A DNA stretch of 64,000 bases from Oscillospiraceae bacterium (GTDB lineage Bacteria > Bacillota > Clostridia > Oscillospirales > Oscillospiraceae). The translations under genes and the position numbers were made by a program. The notes under the pieces are model-generated. The model was not told the DNA's origin and ran no database searches. It saw nothing but the letters and a program-made list of their open reading frames with translations. Every line of letters begins with the position of its first letter. Position 1 is the stretch's first letter. Location: the NCBI GenBank assembly GCA_017458065.1, contig JAFTGD010000006.1, positions 1 to 64,000 on the forward strand. Reading direction: 5' to 3'. Below, piece by piece: positions 41,981 to 49,714 of this stretch.

Positions 41981-43069
41981 ATTTTTCTCCGCCTGCGCTT
42001 TTTCTATAGCCTTGCGGCGGCGGTAATCCCGCTGGTTTTTTGCGTTACGCGCCTTTTGGCAATCCGGGCGGTCGCAGTACTGCTGATGCTTTGCATTCCT
42101 TATAAAGAAGCGTCCGCAGTGATGGCAGCATATCATGATACCTTCCGGGCGTTCATCCTCTTTGCCGAAGTCTTCCGGCGCGGGATCTTCCGACATCATC
42201 CGTGCCAGCACATACCATGCTATATCAAATACGGAATTCACATCGGCGGAGAACACGAGCCTGTTGTTTTGCGGATTGACCTTTAACCGCAGCTTGAAAT
42301 CCGGGATACAGTCAATCAGCCGTTCACGCAGCTTCTCGTATTCATCATACGGCTCGGTATAGAATTCTCCCTCCGGCGGCTGTTCCAGCGGATGCTCCGC
42401 AAGATACTTATTGCCGAGTTTCATCTCTTCGAGCAGGTCACCTTTTGCCGCACTCAAATCGATATCGGGAATCTCCATATTCAACTTGTACCGTTCGAAA
42501 TACGGAAGACCCTGAAAATGCCTTCCTGTTTGGTACATCTCGTAGGCAGGCTCATTATCCGCGAAACAGAAAGCCTCCAGCGCAATGTAAAAACGCGCGG
42601 CATTATAAAGATTCTCCAGATCGGTCATAAAATCCTCTATGGAGAAGATGCCGTCACGCGCAGCCATCTCCGCGTCAATATCAGCGATGTCGAAGTTGTC
42701 ATCGGTAAGAGCGTTATAAAGGTAGTCGATAGCGTAGGGATGCATATTTTCTTTGCACCACTCGATGATTAACGCCTTGTGGTCGTTCTCCTCTGAAACA
42801 TCATCTACCCGCCGCGCAAGTTCGCACAGGCTGGTCAATATCTCTTTTCCCGACAGATTGTCCTTCGGTGTTAAATCCGGAGGACTTTTTTTGTTGCAGA
42901 CGGGACAGGCAAGCAGCCCGGACTTTTTATCATTCTTCAATTTGTAGTCGGCAAAGCGGAAGTTGTGATAGATAAGCTGTCCCACGCCGCCGATCTCACC
43001 AAAGCCGAGGATGTCCGTATTCTTATCGGCTCTGGATTCTATATAATCGCCGTTCCAGTTATATGGCAT
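41972..43069 (-). CDS. Hypothetical protein with two zinc-binding clusters
   Basis: 365 aa, not confidently named; it resembles DUF6076-type proteins of Clostridia elements. CPVCNKK lies near residue 55. The C-terminus carries CCHHCGRFFIRNAKHQQYC-type ligands followed by DRPDCQKARNAKNQRDYRRR, a zinc ribbon like those of CGNR-type transcription factors, then a basic tail. The middle is acidic and probably helical. AAGGGG lies 7 nt before the ATG. It is placed upstream of YhcG in the same direction. A nucleic-acid-binding role is likely. Confidence 0.6.
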   Translation of the reverse strand: MPYNWNGDYIESRADKNTDILGFGEIGGVGQLIYHNFRFADYKLKNDKKSGLLACPVCNKKSPPDLTPKDNLSGKEILTSLCELARRVDDVSEENDHKALIIEWCKENMHPYAIDYLYNALTDDNFDIADIDAEMAARDGIFSIEDFMTDLENLYNAARFYIALEAFCFADNEPAYEMYQTGRHFQGLPYFERYKLNMEIPDIDLSAAKGDLLEEMKLGNKYLAEHPLEQPPEGEFYTEPYDEYEKLRERLIDCIPDFKLRLKVNPQNNRLVFSADVNSVFDIAWYVLARMMSEDPAPEDFGKEDERPEGIMICCHHCGRFFIRNAKHQQYCDRPDCQKARNAKNQRDYRRRKAIEKAQAEKNKK

Positions 43070-43378
43070 CTGTGAACCCCTTTCATTAAATCGTAAGCGT
43101 GACCGTAAGCGGCTCTAATTAGATTACGATTACATTATAGTCTACAATAGCGTTAAACACAATACCAAATTGTAAATTCGCTTTGATTTTTTTTCGCACC
43201 TTGACAACTGAACAGTCCGATCCGTAAGGGTTACCCGCCGGAGCACAGCGCGATGACCGCAAGAGAGCCTGTCCCTCCCGGCAGAGAAAACGCGGAGTCC
43301 TTAGACAAGAGGCTGCCGCAGGAAACGTAGCGGACGGATGCAAAAGCAAAATCTACAGAAATGGAGGTAATGAAGATT
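43070..43378. other. Noncoding region between the zinc protein and the excisionase gene
   Basis: 309 bp with no gene. AATCGTAA at about 43089 is inverted as TTACGATT near 43123, close to the start of the minus-strand gene and a possible operator. Further on is CACCTTGACAACTGAACAG, a leader seen upstream of small excisionase genes in clostridial conjugative elements; TTGACA in it can be a -35 box. Confidence 0.5.
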
Positions 43379-43558
43379 ATGGAAAAGACAACCATGAGCG
43401 TGCAGGAATTATCCACCCAGATGGGCATCTCCCTTCCGAAAGCATACGAACTTGTCAAAACGCCGGGATTCCCGTCCATCCGCATCGGAACGAGAATCCT
43501 CATCCCGATTGACGCGTTCCGGGAATGGCTGGTCATCACTTCTAACAAAGAGGAATGA
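43379..43558 (+). CDS. Excisionase-type helix-turn-helix protein
   Basis: 59 aa. SVQELSTQMGISLPKAYELV is a MerR-like winged HTH, then PGFPSIRIGTRILIPIDAFREW, the standard pattern of small Xis/AlpA-like proteins of conjugative elements. The ATG at 43379 is preferred, since GGAGG is 10 nt upstream. It is followed by a truncated primase and an integrase tail, which are the other remains of the same element. It may still bind DNA, but there is no intact integrase to direct. Confidence 0.82.
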   Translation: MEKTTMSVQELSTQMGISLPKAYELVKTPGFPSIRIGTRILIPIDAFREWLVITSNKEE

Positions 43559-43595
43559 CCGCCGCAAAAATATCGAAGGAAGGAGGTGACGCCGG

Positions 43596-43890
43596 ATGCA
43601 CATGGATGAGCTGATGCAACAAAAAATATGGTTCTGCTGGAACTATGAGACCCGTAACGGTAAACGGACAAAGGTTCCCATATCCGCCTGCGGTACACCG
43701 ACAGGCACGAACGCTCCGTATGCGAATACATGGGTAACATACGAAGAAGCCGCAAAAGCCGCCAAGGATCGAGGTTATGACGGCGTCGGATTCAAAATCC
43801 CTGAGGGCTACTTATTCCTTGATATTCCTGACAACAGGGATGGCGAGAACGATTATGCCGATTTTTTCAGGGATTATATACTCCCTAAGT
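43596..43890 (+). pseudogene. 5' fragment of an element primase (PrimPol-like)
   Basis: The protein reads QQKIWFCWNYETRNGKRTKV, then ANTWVTYEEAAKAAKDRGYD and GVGFKIPEGYLFLDI, the N-terminal domain of primases carried by conjugative elements and phages. AGGAGGTGA precedes the ATG. Homology stops near 43885 after about 97 codons, where the family would continue for several hundred residues. The frame runs on to 44060 through unrelated DNA that encodes an integrase tail on the other strand. Confidence 0.78.
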
Positions 43891-43893
43891 TGC

Positions 43894-43918
43894 ACCGCCT
43901 TTTGAGGCGGTCTTTTTT
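43894..43918 (+). terminator. Intrinsic terminator
   Basis: ACCGCCT / AGGCGGT, 7-bp stem with 4-nt loop, then CTTTTTT. It stops plus-strand reading from the excisionase and primase remnant and sits just after the integrase stop codon. Confidence 0.8.
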
Positions 43919-44042
43919 AGCTTATAAGACTTTCAATAAACGCCTGTTGCCGTCGTGCGCTTTCTTCCTTCATCCGCTCCGATACATGCCCGTGTACGTC
44001 AAGAGTGAAAGCGGCTGTTGCATGACCCAAAACAAGATAATA
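43917..44042 (-). pseudogene. C-terminal tail of a tyrosine recombinase (integrase)
   Basis: The minus strand reads YYLVLGHATAAFTLDVHGHV, followed by SERMKEESARRQQAFIESLI and a stop. LGHA...TLDVHGHV is the end of the catalytic domain in Tn916-like integrases, although the catalytic Tyr of the family is replaced by His in this stretch (DVHGH for DxYxH). Only about 40 codons remain; the sequence upstream does not continue the gene. It proves that an integrating element once occupied this tRNA-proximal site. Confidence 0.8.
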
Positions 44043-44135
44043 AGCCGAAGACCCCACTGACAGGCATGAAATGTCTGTTAGCGGGGGTTCTGCTATTGTT
44101 TACCCTTTGTTCACTTGTGTTATGACACATAATGA

Positions 44136-44164
44136 TTGAAAATAACCTATTCGCATGGTATGCT
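44136..44164 (+). promoter_or_regulatory. Promoter of the lipase fragment, flavodoxin and peroxidase genes
   Basis: TTGAAA and TATGCT with a 17-bp spacer. Downstream, CCCCGGA/TCCGGGG forms a short hairpin at about 44203-44220, just before the ribosome site. Another hairpin with CCCC/GGGG ends at 44052-44087 upstream. Confidence 0.6.
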
Positions 44165-44235
44165 TTATCTGGTAAAAGTTCGCCGCCGGTTTCATTTGCC
44201 ATCCCCGGATGACTCCGGGGTCAGAAAGGTCTCTT

Positions 44236-44415
44236 ATGCAGTACATTTTTGTCCATGGCCTGTCCGGATGGGGCAGTTATGATGAGGCCTACCGCTGGAT
44301 GCCCTACTGGGGAATGCTGGGCGGGATTATGAAGGTTAATAACATTCGGCCTTTTTACTCGGAATTGCTGAAAATGATCGACAGCTTACCTGTCTGTGAA
44401 ACAGAGAAAGGATGA
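44236..44415 (+). pseudogene. Lipase fragment
   Basis: 59 codons. It begins MQYIFVHGLSGWGSYDEAYR with WMPYWGMLGG, the N-terminus of clostridial triacylglycerol-lipase-like alpha/beta hydrolases, and then jumps to an end (FYSELLKMIDSLP) that looks like their C-terminus. The catalytic Ser, Asp and His region is missing. GAAAGG lies 6 nt before the ATG, so the short product may be made, but it cannot be a lipase. Confidence 0.65.
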
Positions 44416-44419
44416 TCTT

Positions 44420-44809
44420 ATGAAAACCGCAGTTCGATACTATTCCAAGCTTGGGAACACGGAAAAGATCGCGCAGGCGATCGCAGAAGGAGCGGGCATA
44501 GAGGCACGATCCATCGTGGAAGAGCCTGCCTTGCCTGAAAAGGTGGACGTCCTTTTCCTGGGAGGCGCCCCTTACGCCAACATCATGGCGCCGGAGCTGA
44601 AGTCATATGCCGAGAGGTTGACAACGGAACTGGTAGGAAAGGTGATTTTGTTTACTACCTCCAACTGGTCGCGCCGCACGGTGCTGGCTTTGAAAAAGCT
44701 GCTCAAGGAGAAGAACATTCCCGTCGAAGAGGAATATTTCTATGCGCACATGCTCAATATCAGCGGTAGAACAGAAGCCGCGAAAGAATTTGGGAGGAAA
44801 ATGGTATGA
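44420..44809 (+). CDS. Flavodoxin family protein
   Basis: 129 aa. YYSKLGNTEKIAQAIAEGAG is the FMN phosphate loop, and DVLFLGGAPYAN is the second flavin contact. It is a small electron carrier or quinone-reducing flavoprotein. GAAAGG lies 8 nt before the ATG, and its end overlaps the glutathione peroxidase start. The pairing suggests a joint oxidative-stress role, perhaps supplying electrons. Confidence 0.88.
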   Translation: MKTAVRYYSKLGNTEKIAQAIAEGAGIEARSIVEEPALPEKVDVLFLGGAPYANIMAPELKSYAERLTTELVGKVILFTTSNWSRRTVLALKKLLKEKNIPVEEEYFYAHMLNISGRTEAAKEFGRKMV

Positions 44810-45276
44810 ACGTTTATGATTTTACCGTTGCAGACAACAAGGGCAATCCGACGTCCCTGGCCGCCTATGCCGGCAAGGTGCTGCTTATCGTCAACACCGC
44901 CACCAAATGCGGTCTGACCCCGCAGTATGAGGGCCTTGAAGCGCTCTACGAGAAGTATCATGACCGGGGCTTTGAGGTCCTGGACTTTCCCTGCAATCAG
45001 TTTGCCTTCCAGGCGCCCGGTAGCGCGGAGAAAATCGATTCCTTCTGCAGGCTGCGCTACGACACCAAGTTCCCGCGCTTTGCCAAAATCAAGGTGAACG
45101 GCAGTGACGCCGATCCGTTGTATGTTTATCTGAAGGAGCAGAAGCCGGGGCGCATCCAGTGGAACTTTGCAAAGTTCCTGATCGACCGGCGCGGCGAGGT
45201 TGTCGCCCGCTTCGCTCCAACGGAAAAGCCTGACAGCCTGGAGGCAGTTATCGAGCGGGAATTGGCGAAAGAATAA
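44806..45276 (+). CDS. Glutathione peroxidase family protein (Cys type)
   Basis: 156 aa. NTATKCGLTPQY contains the peroxidatic Cys encoded by TGC, FPCNQFAFQAPG is the second signature, and WNFAKFLIDRRGEV the third with the catalytic Trp-Asn. Bacterial Cys forms usually take electrons from thioredoxin. The ATGA overlap with the flavodoxin gene shows tight coupling. No selenocysteine codon is involved. Confidence 0.95.
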   Translation: MNVYDFTVADNKGNPTSLAAYAGKVLLIVNTATKCGLTPQYEGLEALYEKYHDRGFEVLDFPCNQFAFQAPGSAEKIDSFCRLRYDTKFPRFAKIKVNGSDADPLYVYLKEQKPGRIQWNFAKFLIDRRGEVVARFAPTEKPDSLEAVIERELAKE

Positions 45277-45386
45277 AGGATCGTCGGAAGTCCTCTTTTG
45301 AATACTTGCACAACGACAGCATGAAAAAGGTACGACGAGTGGGGCCGTAACGAGTTTTCTCCAGAGGTAATATGTTTATGGGTCGG

Positions 45387-46664
45387 TTATAGAACAGATC
45401 TGATCCCGGCTGTCTGCAGGATCCTGCCTTCAATCTCGGCAGCCTTCGGATATCCGCTTGCCTGAAGATCTTCGGAAGCCGCATGAAGAGCTGCCCGGAA
45501 CCGCTCGGCCATCGCATCGAACCGACGCATGGCCATCCTCTCACCGAGGCCAACTTCCTGTGCAGACTGCCGGAAAGAATCCCGGGTCAGCTCATCCAGT
45601 GATAGTGCGCCGCCGATGCTGAAAGCCATGTCCCTGGTGCTCTGCTCGTATATAACTGTACTCACGATGTCGTAGGCCGGAGCGAGCCTGATCTGTTTCA
45701 GGTCCTTCCCGTACAGCAAAGAGAAGTTCTTGATATGCGCGTCGGTATTGCCGATCAGGTAGTCAAAAACAATGATGTCCCACAGCTTCAGCTGATCAGT
45801 GATAGGATCGGCAGAATGCTTTCTGAGGATTTCAAACATGCCTTTCAGGTATCCCCGCGGTTCTTTCTCATACTTTGCCGTGGCCGGAATCCCCATAGCC
45901 TGGGCAAAATCCTCCTGATGGAGACGGTACGGCTTCGGCATCCCGTCGATAACCGCGCCGCCTGGCTCAAACATCCTGTCGTACCGCTGCGTGGCAAAGA
46001 GCACCTCATGTTCCTTGCCCTTCCCGGTGTTGATAATGAAGCTGTCCGGTGTGTCGAGTCCGCAGCGAGCGGCGGTCATCAGCGACAGTTTCTCATTGGT
46101 CACGATCGCCTCAAGCCGCACGTGGCTTTGCTTAACAATGTGAGTGCTTGGCGCCGTTCCACGGGGCAGATACCACGTTCCTGTCCGGGCATCGTAATAT
46201 AGACCGACCTTGCCGGATGCGCCAGTAAGCGACAGGTGCGACTTGGTGACAAGCTCTGCGGACTTTGACGCTCCCTCAGCTGCAAGTTCCTGAACCTCCG
46301 CTTCTGTAATCCGCTCATAGGAAGCGCCTACCGAATCGCTGTCATCCGTGATGCAGACAGCACCCAGGCACTCGCGGCCTAACCCATGAAGAATGGACAG
46401 ATAGTCTCCCTCGTCGACGTGCATCCACTGGGCAACCGTACGCCGGGTGAAGCCTTCCGGGAGAAGACCCTCAAAATAGCTGGCCGTCTGTTCTGCGGTA
46501 AAGTCGTCTTCCTGCATGGGCAGGCTGACGGAAACCGGCGTTCCGTTTCCGTTCCGGTACTCGTCGAGGTACCGAAAACGGGCATCTGAAGCCGCCTCTC
46601 CTGTTATCGTGCCAACGGGGACAAGCTCTCCGTTCTTTTCTATGCTTACATGCAGCTCTTTCAT
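45387..46664 (-). CDS. hipA: HipA-family serine/threonine kinase toxin
   Basis: 425 aa, the usual length. The N-terminal subdomain YFEGLLPEGFTRR is typical; the kinase core has KVGLYYDARTGTWYLP, the catalytic loop FDYLIGNTDAHIKNFSLLY, and the metal-binding LAPAYDIVST. In E. coli HipA phosphorylates glutamyl-tRNA synthetase and slows growth; here the target is unknown. It follows hipB with GAGGAG before the ATG. It appears intact and is part of the accessory region. Confidence 0.95.
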   Translation of the reverse strand: MKELHVSIEKNGELVPVGTITGEAASDARFRYLDEYRNGNGTPVSVSLPMQEDDFTAEQTASYFEGLLPEGFTRRTVAQWMHVDEGDYLSILHGLGRECLGAVCITDDSDSVGASYERITEAEVQELAAEGASKSAELVTKSHLSLTGASGKVGLYYDARTGTWYLPRGTAPSTHIVKQSHVRLEAIVTNEKLSLMTAARCGLDTPDSFIINTGKGKEHEVLFATQRYDRMFEPGGAVIDGMPKPYRLHQEDFAQAMGIPATAKYEKEPRGYLKGMFEILRKHSADPITDQLKLWDIIVFDYLIGNTDAHIKNFSLLYGKDLKQIRLAPAYDIVSTVIYEQSTRDMAFSIGGALSLDELTRDSFRQSAQEVGLGERMAMRRFDAMAERFRAALHAASEDLQASGYPKAAEIEGRILQTAGIRSVL

Positions 46665-46667
46665 CGG

Positions 46668-46877
46668 TCAGCTCCTCGGTGTTAGCGAACAGTCCAGTCC
46701 GAGAAGGTTGGCAAGATAGATTGCTTTTCCCAGTTCCGCGGTGCTCTTTCCGTTTTCCAGATCAGAGATAAAAGTCACGCTGAACCCGCTGAATTCGGAA
46801 AGAAAAGCCTGCGTATATCCCAGTTCTTTGCGCCGCCGGCGCAGAGCTTCTCCGAAATCTTTTGCATCCGTGACCAT
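46668..46877 (-). CDS. hipB: HipB-type XRE antitoxin
   Basis: 69 aa with one HTH (LRRRRKELGYTQAFLSEFSG, FISDLENGKSTAELGKAI). GGAGG lies 7 nt before the ATG, and the stop is 3 bp before hipA. It should neutralise HipA and repress the operon through the GCCGAACGGC sites upstream. Confidence 0.93.
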   Translation of the reverse strand: MVTDAKDFGEALRRRRKELGYTQAFLSEFSGFSVTFISDLENGKSTAELGKAIYLANLLGLDCSLTPRS

Positions 46878-46895
46878 AAAATCGCCTCCAATTCA

Positions 46896-46991
46896 GCCGT
46901 TCGGCGAAATTGCCATCAATATCGATTGCATTTTGCCGTTCGGCTAATTTCTTTTGCCGCCATTATACTCTATGCCGTTCGGCTAAGTCAA
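46896..46991 (-). promoter_or_regulatory. hipBA promoter with three operators at 39-bp steps
   Basis: The palindromic core GCCGTTCGGC occurs at 46896, 46935 and 46974, exactly 39 bp apart. On the minus strand TTGACT (46986-46991) and TATAAT (46962-46967) have an 18-bp spacer, and the 46974 site fills that spacer. The other two lie downstream toward the hipB start. Confidence 0.85.
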
Positions 46992-47027
46992 GAAGAACAG
47001 GAGGAGAGTCAGAAATTCAGTTATTGA

Positions 47028-47213
47028 CACATCGCATCAAAATACAGCATCGTCCAGCAAAAAATCGATAATTCCGATGTTCAAGACTCCATTGTCGTCA
47101 TACGGCATCTCCTGCTGCTACACTACGCCGCCTGCTGGGCGCCAAAGGCCGAGGAGATCTGGGAAGCCAGAAAAGAGCAGCAGGCCCGCGAAAAAGCGGC
47201 CATGGAGCAGTAA
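47028..47213 (+). pseudogene. Unrecognised open frame without a start codon
   Basis: 62 codons from a TGA to TAA, reading KIDNSDVQDSIVVIRHLLLL and WEARKEQQAREKAAMEQ near the end. An AGGAGGAG site lies at 47000, but there is no ATG, GTG or TTG in frame before the coding-like part. It may be the end of a decayed gene, or spurious. It fills the otherwise empty gap between the hip promoter and the short peptide gene. Confidence 0.3.
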
Positions 47214-47245
47214 TTTATTAACGAAACCGAGAGGAGGAAAATGAC

Positions 47246-47335
47246 GTGAACAAGAAAAAGCTCACCGCACTGTGCGCTCTTTGCATCACCGCCGCTGCGG
47301 CGCTGGTCTTTGCAAAGAAAAAGCTGAGCAACTGA
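47246..47335 (+). CDS. Short membrane peptide
   Basis: 29 aa with a GTG start, beginning MNKKKLTALCALCITAAAAL and ending FAKKKLSN: Lys-rich at both ends with a hydrophobic centre of about 16 residues. GAGGAGG is 8 nt before the GTG, and a strong hairpin follows 20 bp after the stop, so it looks like a real gene. It could be a small membrane peptide or a type I-toxin-like product; no antisense RNA was identified. Confidence 0.5.
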   Translation: MNKKKLTALCALCITAAAALVFAKKKLSN

Positions 47336-47355
47336 TGTTTCAGCTGATAACGGTC

Positions 47356-47385
47356 ATGGCCGATCCCATCAAACGGATCGGCCAT
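47356..47385 (+). terminator. Hairpin after the short peptide gene
   Basis: A perfect 11-bp stem, ATGGCCGATCC and complement, with an 8-nt loop. Followed by CACTCCATCTCT, so the T-run is poor. Confidence 0.6.
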
Positions 47386-47501
47386 CACTCCATCTCTCTA
47401 TACTTTCTCATTATAATGGGAAGTTAAGCATTAATTTCTGATTGTCCGTACTCATGTTTGCGTAATATTGGTAAAATGTCATCACGAGAAGAGGTGGTAC
47501 T

Positions 47502-48233
47502 GTGGCCCTGCGTGAATTCGGGGAATCCAAACAACTGGAACAGTTTTTGCTCTCGCGCCTCGCCAAACGCGAGGTAACCGATATCGTACACAAATATGCC
47601 AGGCCATATAAAGAACTCATGGCCTACTATCGCTGTGCCATGATGGAGGTATCCGCAAAATTCAATGTACTCAATGAGGAGCTGTCTCTCCAATACGACC
47701 GCAATCCCATCGAAACCATCAAGACCCGGCTGAAATCCCCAGAGAGCATCGTGGAAAAGCTGCAGCGCCGCGGCTATCCTCTGACCGTGGAAAGTATTGA
47801 GAGCAACCTCAACGACGTAGCAGGCGTACGGGTGATCTGCTCTTATACTTCTGATATTTACATGCTGGCGGAGGCGTTTATCCGACAGGATGACATTTCG
47901 CTCCTGGAGCGGAAGGATTATATCGAAAATCCAAAGCCCAACGGTTACCGGAGCCTCCATCTGATCGTGGAAATCCCCATCTTCCTGCACGATGAAAAGC
48001 GGATGATGAAGGTGGAGGTACAGTTCCGTACGATCTCCATGGATTTCTGGGCCAGCCTTGAGCACAAGATCCGCTATAAAAAAGATCTTCCCGTCAATGA
48101 GGAAGTGGAAAAAGAACTCTATGAATGCGCCATCGTGTCGGCGGAATTGGAAAACCGGATGGAGAGGATCCAGAAAATGGCTGACCGGTACCGGACAAAC
48201 GAGGCCGATCAGCAGGGCGGCCGCCCATGGTAA
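47502..48233 (+). CDS. Small alarmone synthetase (RelQ-like GTP pyrophosphokinase)
   Basis: 243 aa with only the RelA/SpoT synthetase domain: SPESIVEKLQRRGYPLTVES, the G-loop-like NDVAGVRVICSYTSDIYMLA, and NPKPNGYRSLHLIVEIPIFL with VEVQFRT. There is no hydrolase domain, TGS or ACT. It makes (p)ppGpp from ATP and GTP/GDP under transcriptional or ligand control. The start is GTG at 47502, with GAGGTGG upstream. It is convergent with an XRE gene. Confidence 0.93.
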   Translation: MALREFGESKQLEQFLLSRLAKREVTDIVHKYARPYKELMAYYRCAMMEVSAKFNVLNEELSLQYDRNPIETIKTRLKSPESIVEKLQRRGYPLTVESIESNLNDVAGVRVICSYTSDIYMLAEAFIRQDDISLLERKDYIENPKPNGYRSLHLIVEIPIFLHDEKRMMKVEVQFRTISMDFWASLEHKIRYKKDLPVNEEVEKELYECAIVSAELENRMERIQKMADRYRTNEADQQGGRPW

Positions 48234-48347
48234 CGGCCGTCCTGCCCCGCACATTTGCGGAATCCGTCGCACTTCTTACGGAAGTGTAAAATCATAGTAC
48301 CATCAATCACCCGCAGCTTCAACGGATCAGACAAGATGGATATAGAA

Positions 48348-48375
48348 ACAGGTACGGCAGCTGTGCCATACCTGT
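48348..48375. repeat. Inverted repeat between relQ-like and XRE genes
   Basis: ACAGGTACGGCA and TGCCATACCTGT pair at 11 of 12 positions with a 4-nt loop. It lies between convergent genes and may end both transcripts, although no long T-run follows. Confidence 0.55.
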
Positions 48376-48399
48376 TATCGTGGGGCGTTATCATGGATC

Positions 48400-48705
48400 T
48401 TACGCTTCTGACAGGGCCGATCGGTTTTTTTCTCTCAGGTGCTTCGCCAGAGCTTGCAGCATTGCAACATCCTTCTCGGATAGTCCTGCGGTGTCGATCG
48501 TCTCTCTCCGATCGAGGCCAAGAAGATAATCCGTTGAAACGTGAAACACACCTGACAGCTTTACCAACACAAGGGGTGAGGGCGAGCGATCCTGCAGTTC
48601 GTAGAAACTGATGACCGACTTTGTCACGCCGATCAGTTGTCCCAATTGTTTTTGGGATAAGCCTGCGTTCTTTCGCAGTTCCTTTAAGCGCTGGCCAAAT
48701 TCCAC
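48400..48705 (-). CDS. XRE family helix-turn-helix regulator
   Basis: 101 aa. FGQRLKELRKNAGLSQKQLG with LIGVTKSVISFYELQDRSPS is a Cro/C1 HTH. The remainder (STDYLLGLDRRETIDTAGLS, then EKDVAMLQALAKHLREKN) is the usual short dimer helix of clostridial YLLGL proteins. GTG at 48705 is used because GGAG lies 10 nt upstream; longer in-frame starts run into the TetR promoter. It is divergent from the TetR gene. Confidence 0.85.
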   Translation of the reverse strand: MEFGQRLKELRKNAGLSQKQLGQLIGVTKSVISFYELQDRSPSPLVLVKLSGVFHVSTDYLLGLDRRETIDTAGLSEKDVAMLQALAKHLREKNRSALSEA

Positions 48706-48779
48706 TAATATCACACTCCATTCCACATACATTATGCAACAAAGAGGTGCAATATTGGTAGATTTAGAAACTAAAATTG

Positions 48780-48809
48780 TTGACTGATTAGCCTGAAATC
48801 TGCTATAAT
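48780..48809 (+). promoter_or_regulatory. TetR gene promoter
   Basis: TTGACT and TATAAT with an 18-bp spacer, 30 bp before the ATG at 48839. Confidence 0.7.
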
Positions 48810-48838
48810 AAAAAAAAGCAAATCGGGGGAGACAGTCC

Positions 48839-49405
48839 ATGGCGAATACCAGTATTACAAAAAAGGTGATTCGGGAAGCTTTTGTTGAACTCCTGAATGA
48901 GCGCGCTCTGAGCAAAATAACGGTCAAGGATATTACGGATCGCTGCGGCATCAACCGCAACACGTTTTATTATCATTATCAGGACGTGCCGGCGCTGGTA
49001 GAAGAGATTTGCTCCTTGCAAGTTGACCGTATCGTACAGGATTATCCGACGCTTAACTCCCTTGATGGCTGCATCCAGGCTGCGATGAAGTTCGCGATGG
49101 AGAACAAGCGTGCGATCTACCATCTTTATTATTCTGACAATCGCAGCACCTATGTCAGTGCCCTGTGGCGCATCTGTGAGCAGGCCGTCCGAACTTATAT
49201 TGATACGGTCTTCTCAGAGAACGAGCTCTCCGGTCGTGATCGGGAGATCATCATCCGTTACCATAAATGTGAATGCTTTGGTCTGATTATCGACTGGATC
49301 AGCAATGGGATGCGGGAAGATCTTCTTGAGGATATGCACCGGCTCCTCCAGCTCCGCAAGGGCTCGACAGAGGAATTGATCCGAAGAAGCAAGAAAAAAT
49401 CATAA
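48839..49405 (+). CDS. TetR family regulator
   Basis: 188 aa. The HTH is clear: KVIREAFVELLNERALSKIT, VKDITDRCGINRNTFYYHYQD. The C-terminal ligand domain is of the TetR_C_8/DhaS-like type (ECFGLIIDWISNGMREDLLE). GGGGAGA precedes the ATG. The HdeD-like gene about 310 bp downstream is the only obvious local target. Confidence 0.92.
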   Translation: MANTSITKKVIREAFVELLNERALSKITVKDITDRCGINRNTFYYHYQDVPALVEEICSLQVDRIVQDYPTLNSLDGCIQAAMKFAMENKRAIYHLYYSDNRSTYVSALWRICEQAVRTYIDTVFSENELSGRDREIIIRYHKCECFGLIIDWISNGMREDLLEDMHRLLQLRKGSTEELIRRSKKKS

Positions 49406-49714
49406 AGTCAGAATTGCAGAAAAGGCAGCCGCCCGAGAGAGAACGGGCGGCTGCCTTCCCGCATCGTTGGAACGGAGTGCGGTAACGCTCCGGGAGTGAA
49501 GCGCTGCAAACAGTATATAGGGATTTAGACTGGATTTCAATAATCAGGGAGCTTGAATCGGCGAAGAATTGTGCTGGCAGCCACCGGGTGTTCAATAATT
49601 CGGCATTGGAAGAATATTGAATAACTTTTTCTCAAATTTGCAGTCTTGCCAGTGGTCGTTTCCCTCCTTTAACATTACAATAATGCTGAAGTATGTAACA
49701 AGGAGGGCGGTCCC
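49406..49714. other. Noncoding gap between TetR and HdeD-like genes
   Basis: 309 bp without a gene. A perfect 14-bp inverted repeat at 49422-49435 and 49444-49457 (AAGGCAGCCGCCCG) is the likely end of the TetR transcript. Near 49589-49620, TTCAATA...TATTGAA is an inverted repeat of about 31 bp and a candidate TetR operator. TTGCCA and TAACAT with an 18-bp spacer, around 49645-49675, could be the HdeD promoter. Confidence 0.5.

Noticed and set aside
44806-45276. Selenocysteine in the glutathione peroxidase
   Set aside because: The peroxidatic position is encoded by TGC, an ordinary Cys codon.
48209-48742. Open frame on the minus strand between the alarmone synthetase and TetR
   Set aside because: It overlaps the XRE gene in another frame and the end of the alarmone synthetase; no start signal or recognised domain.
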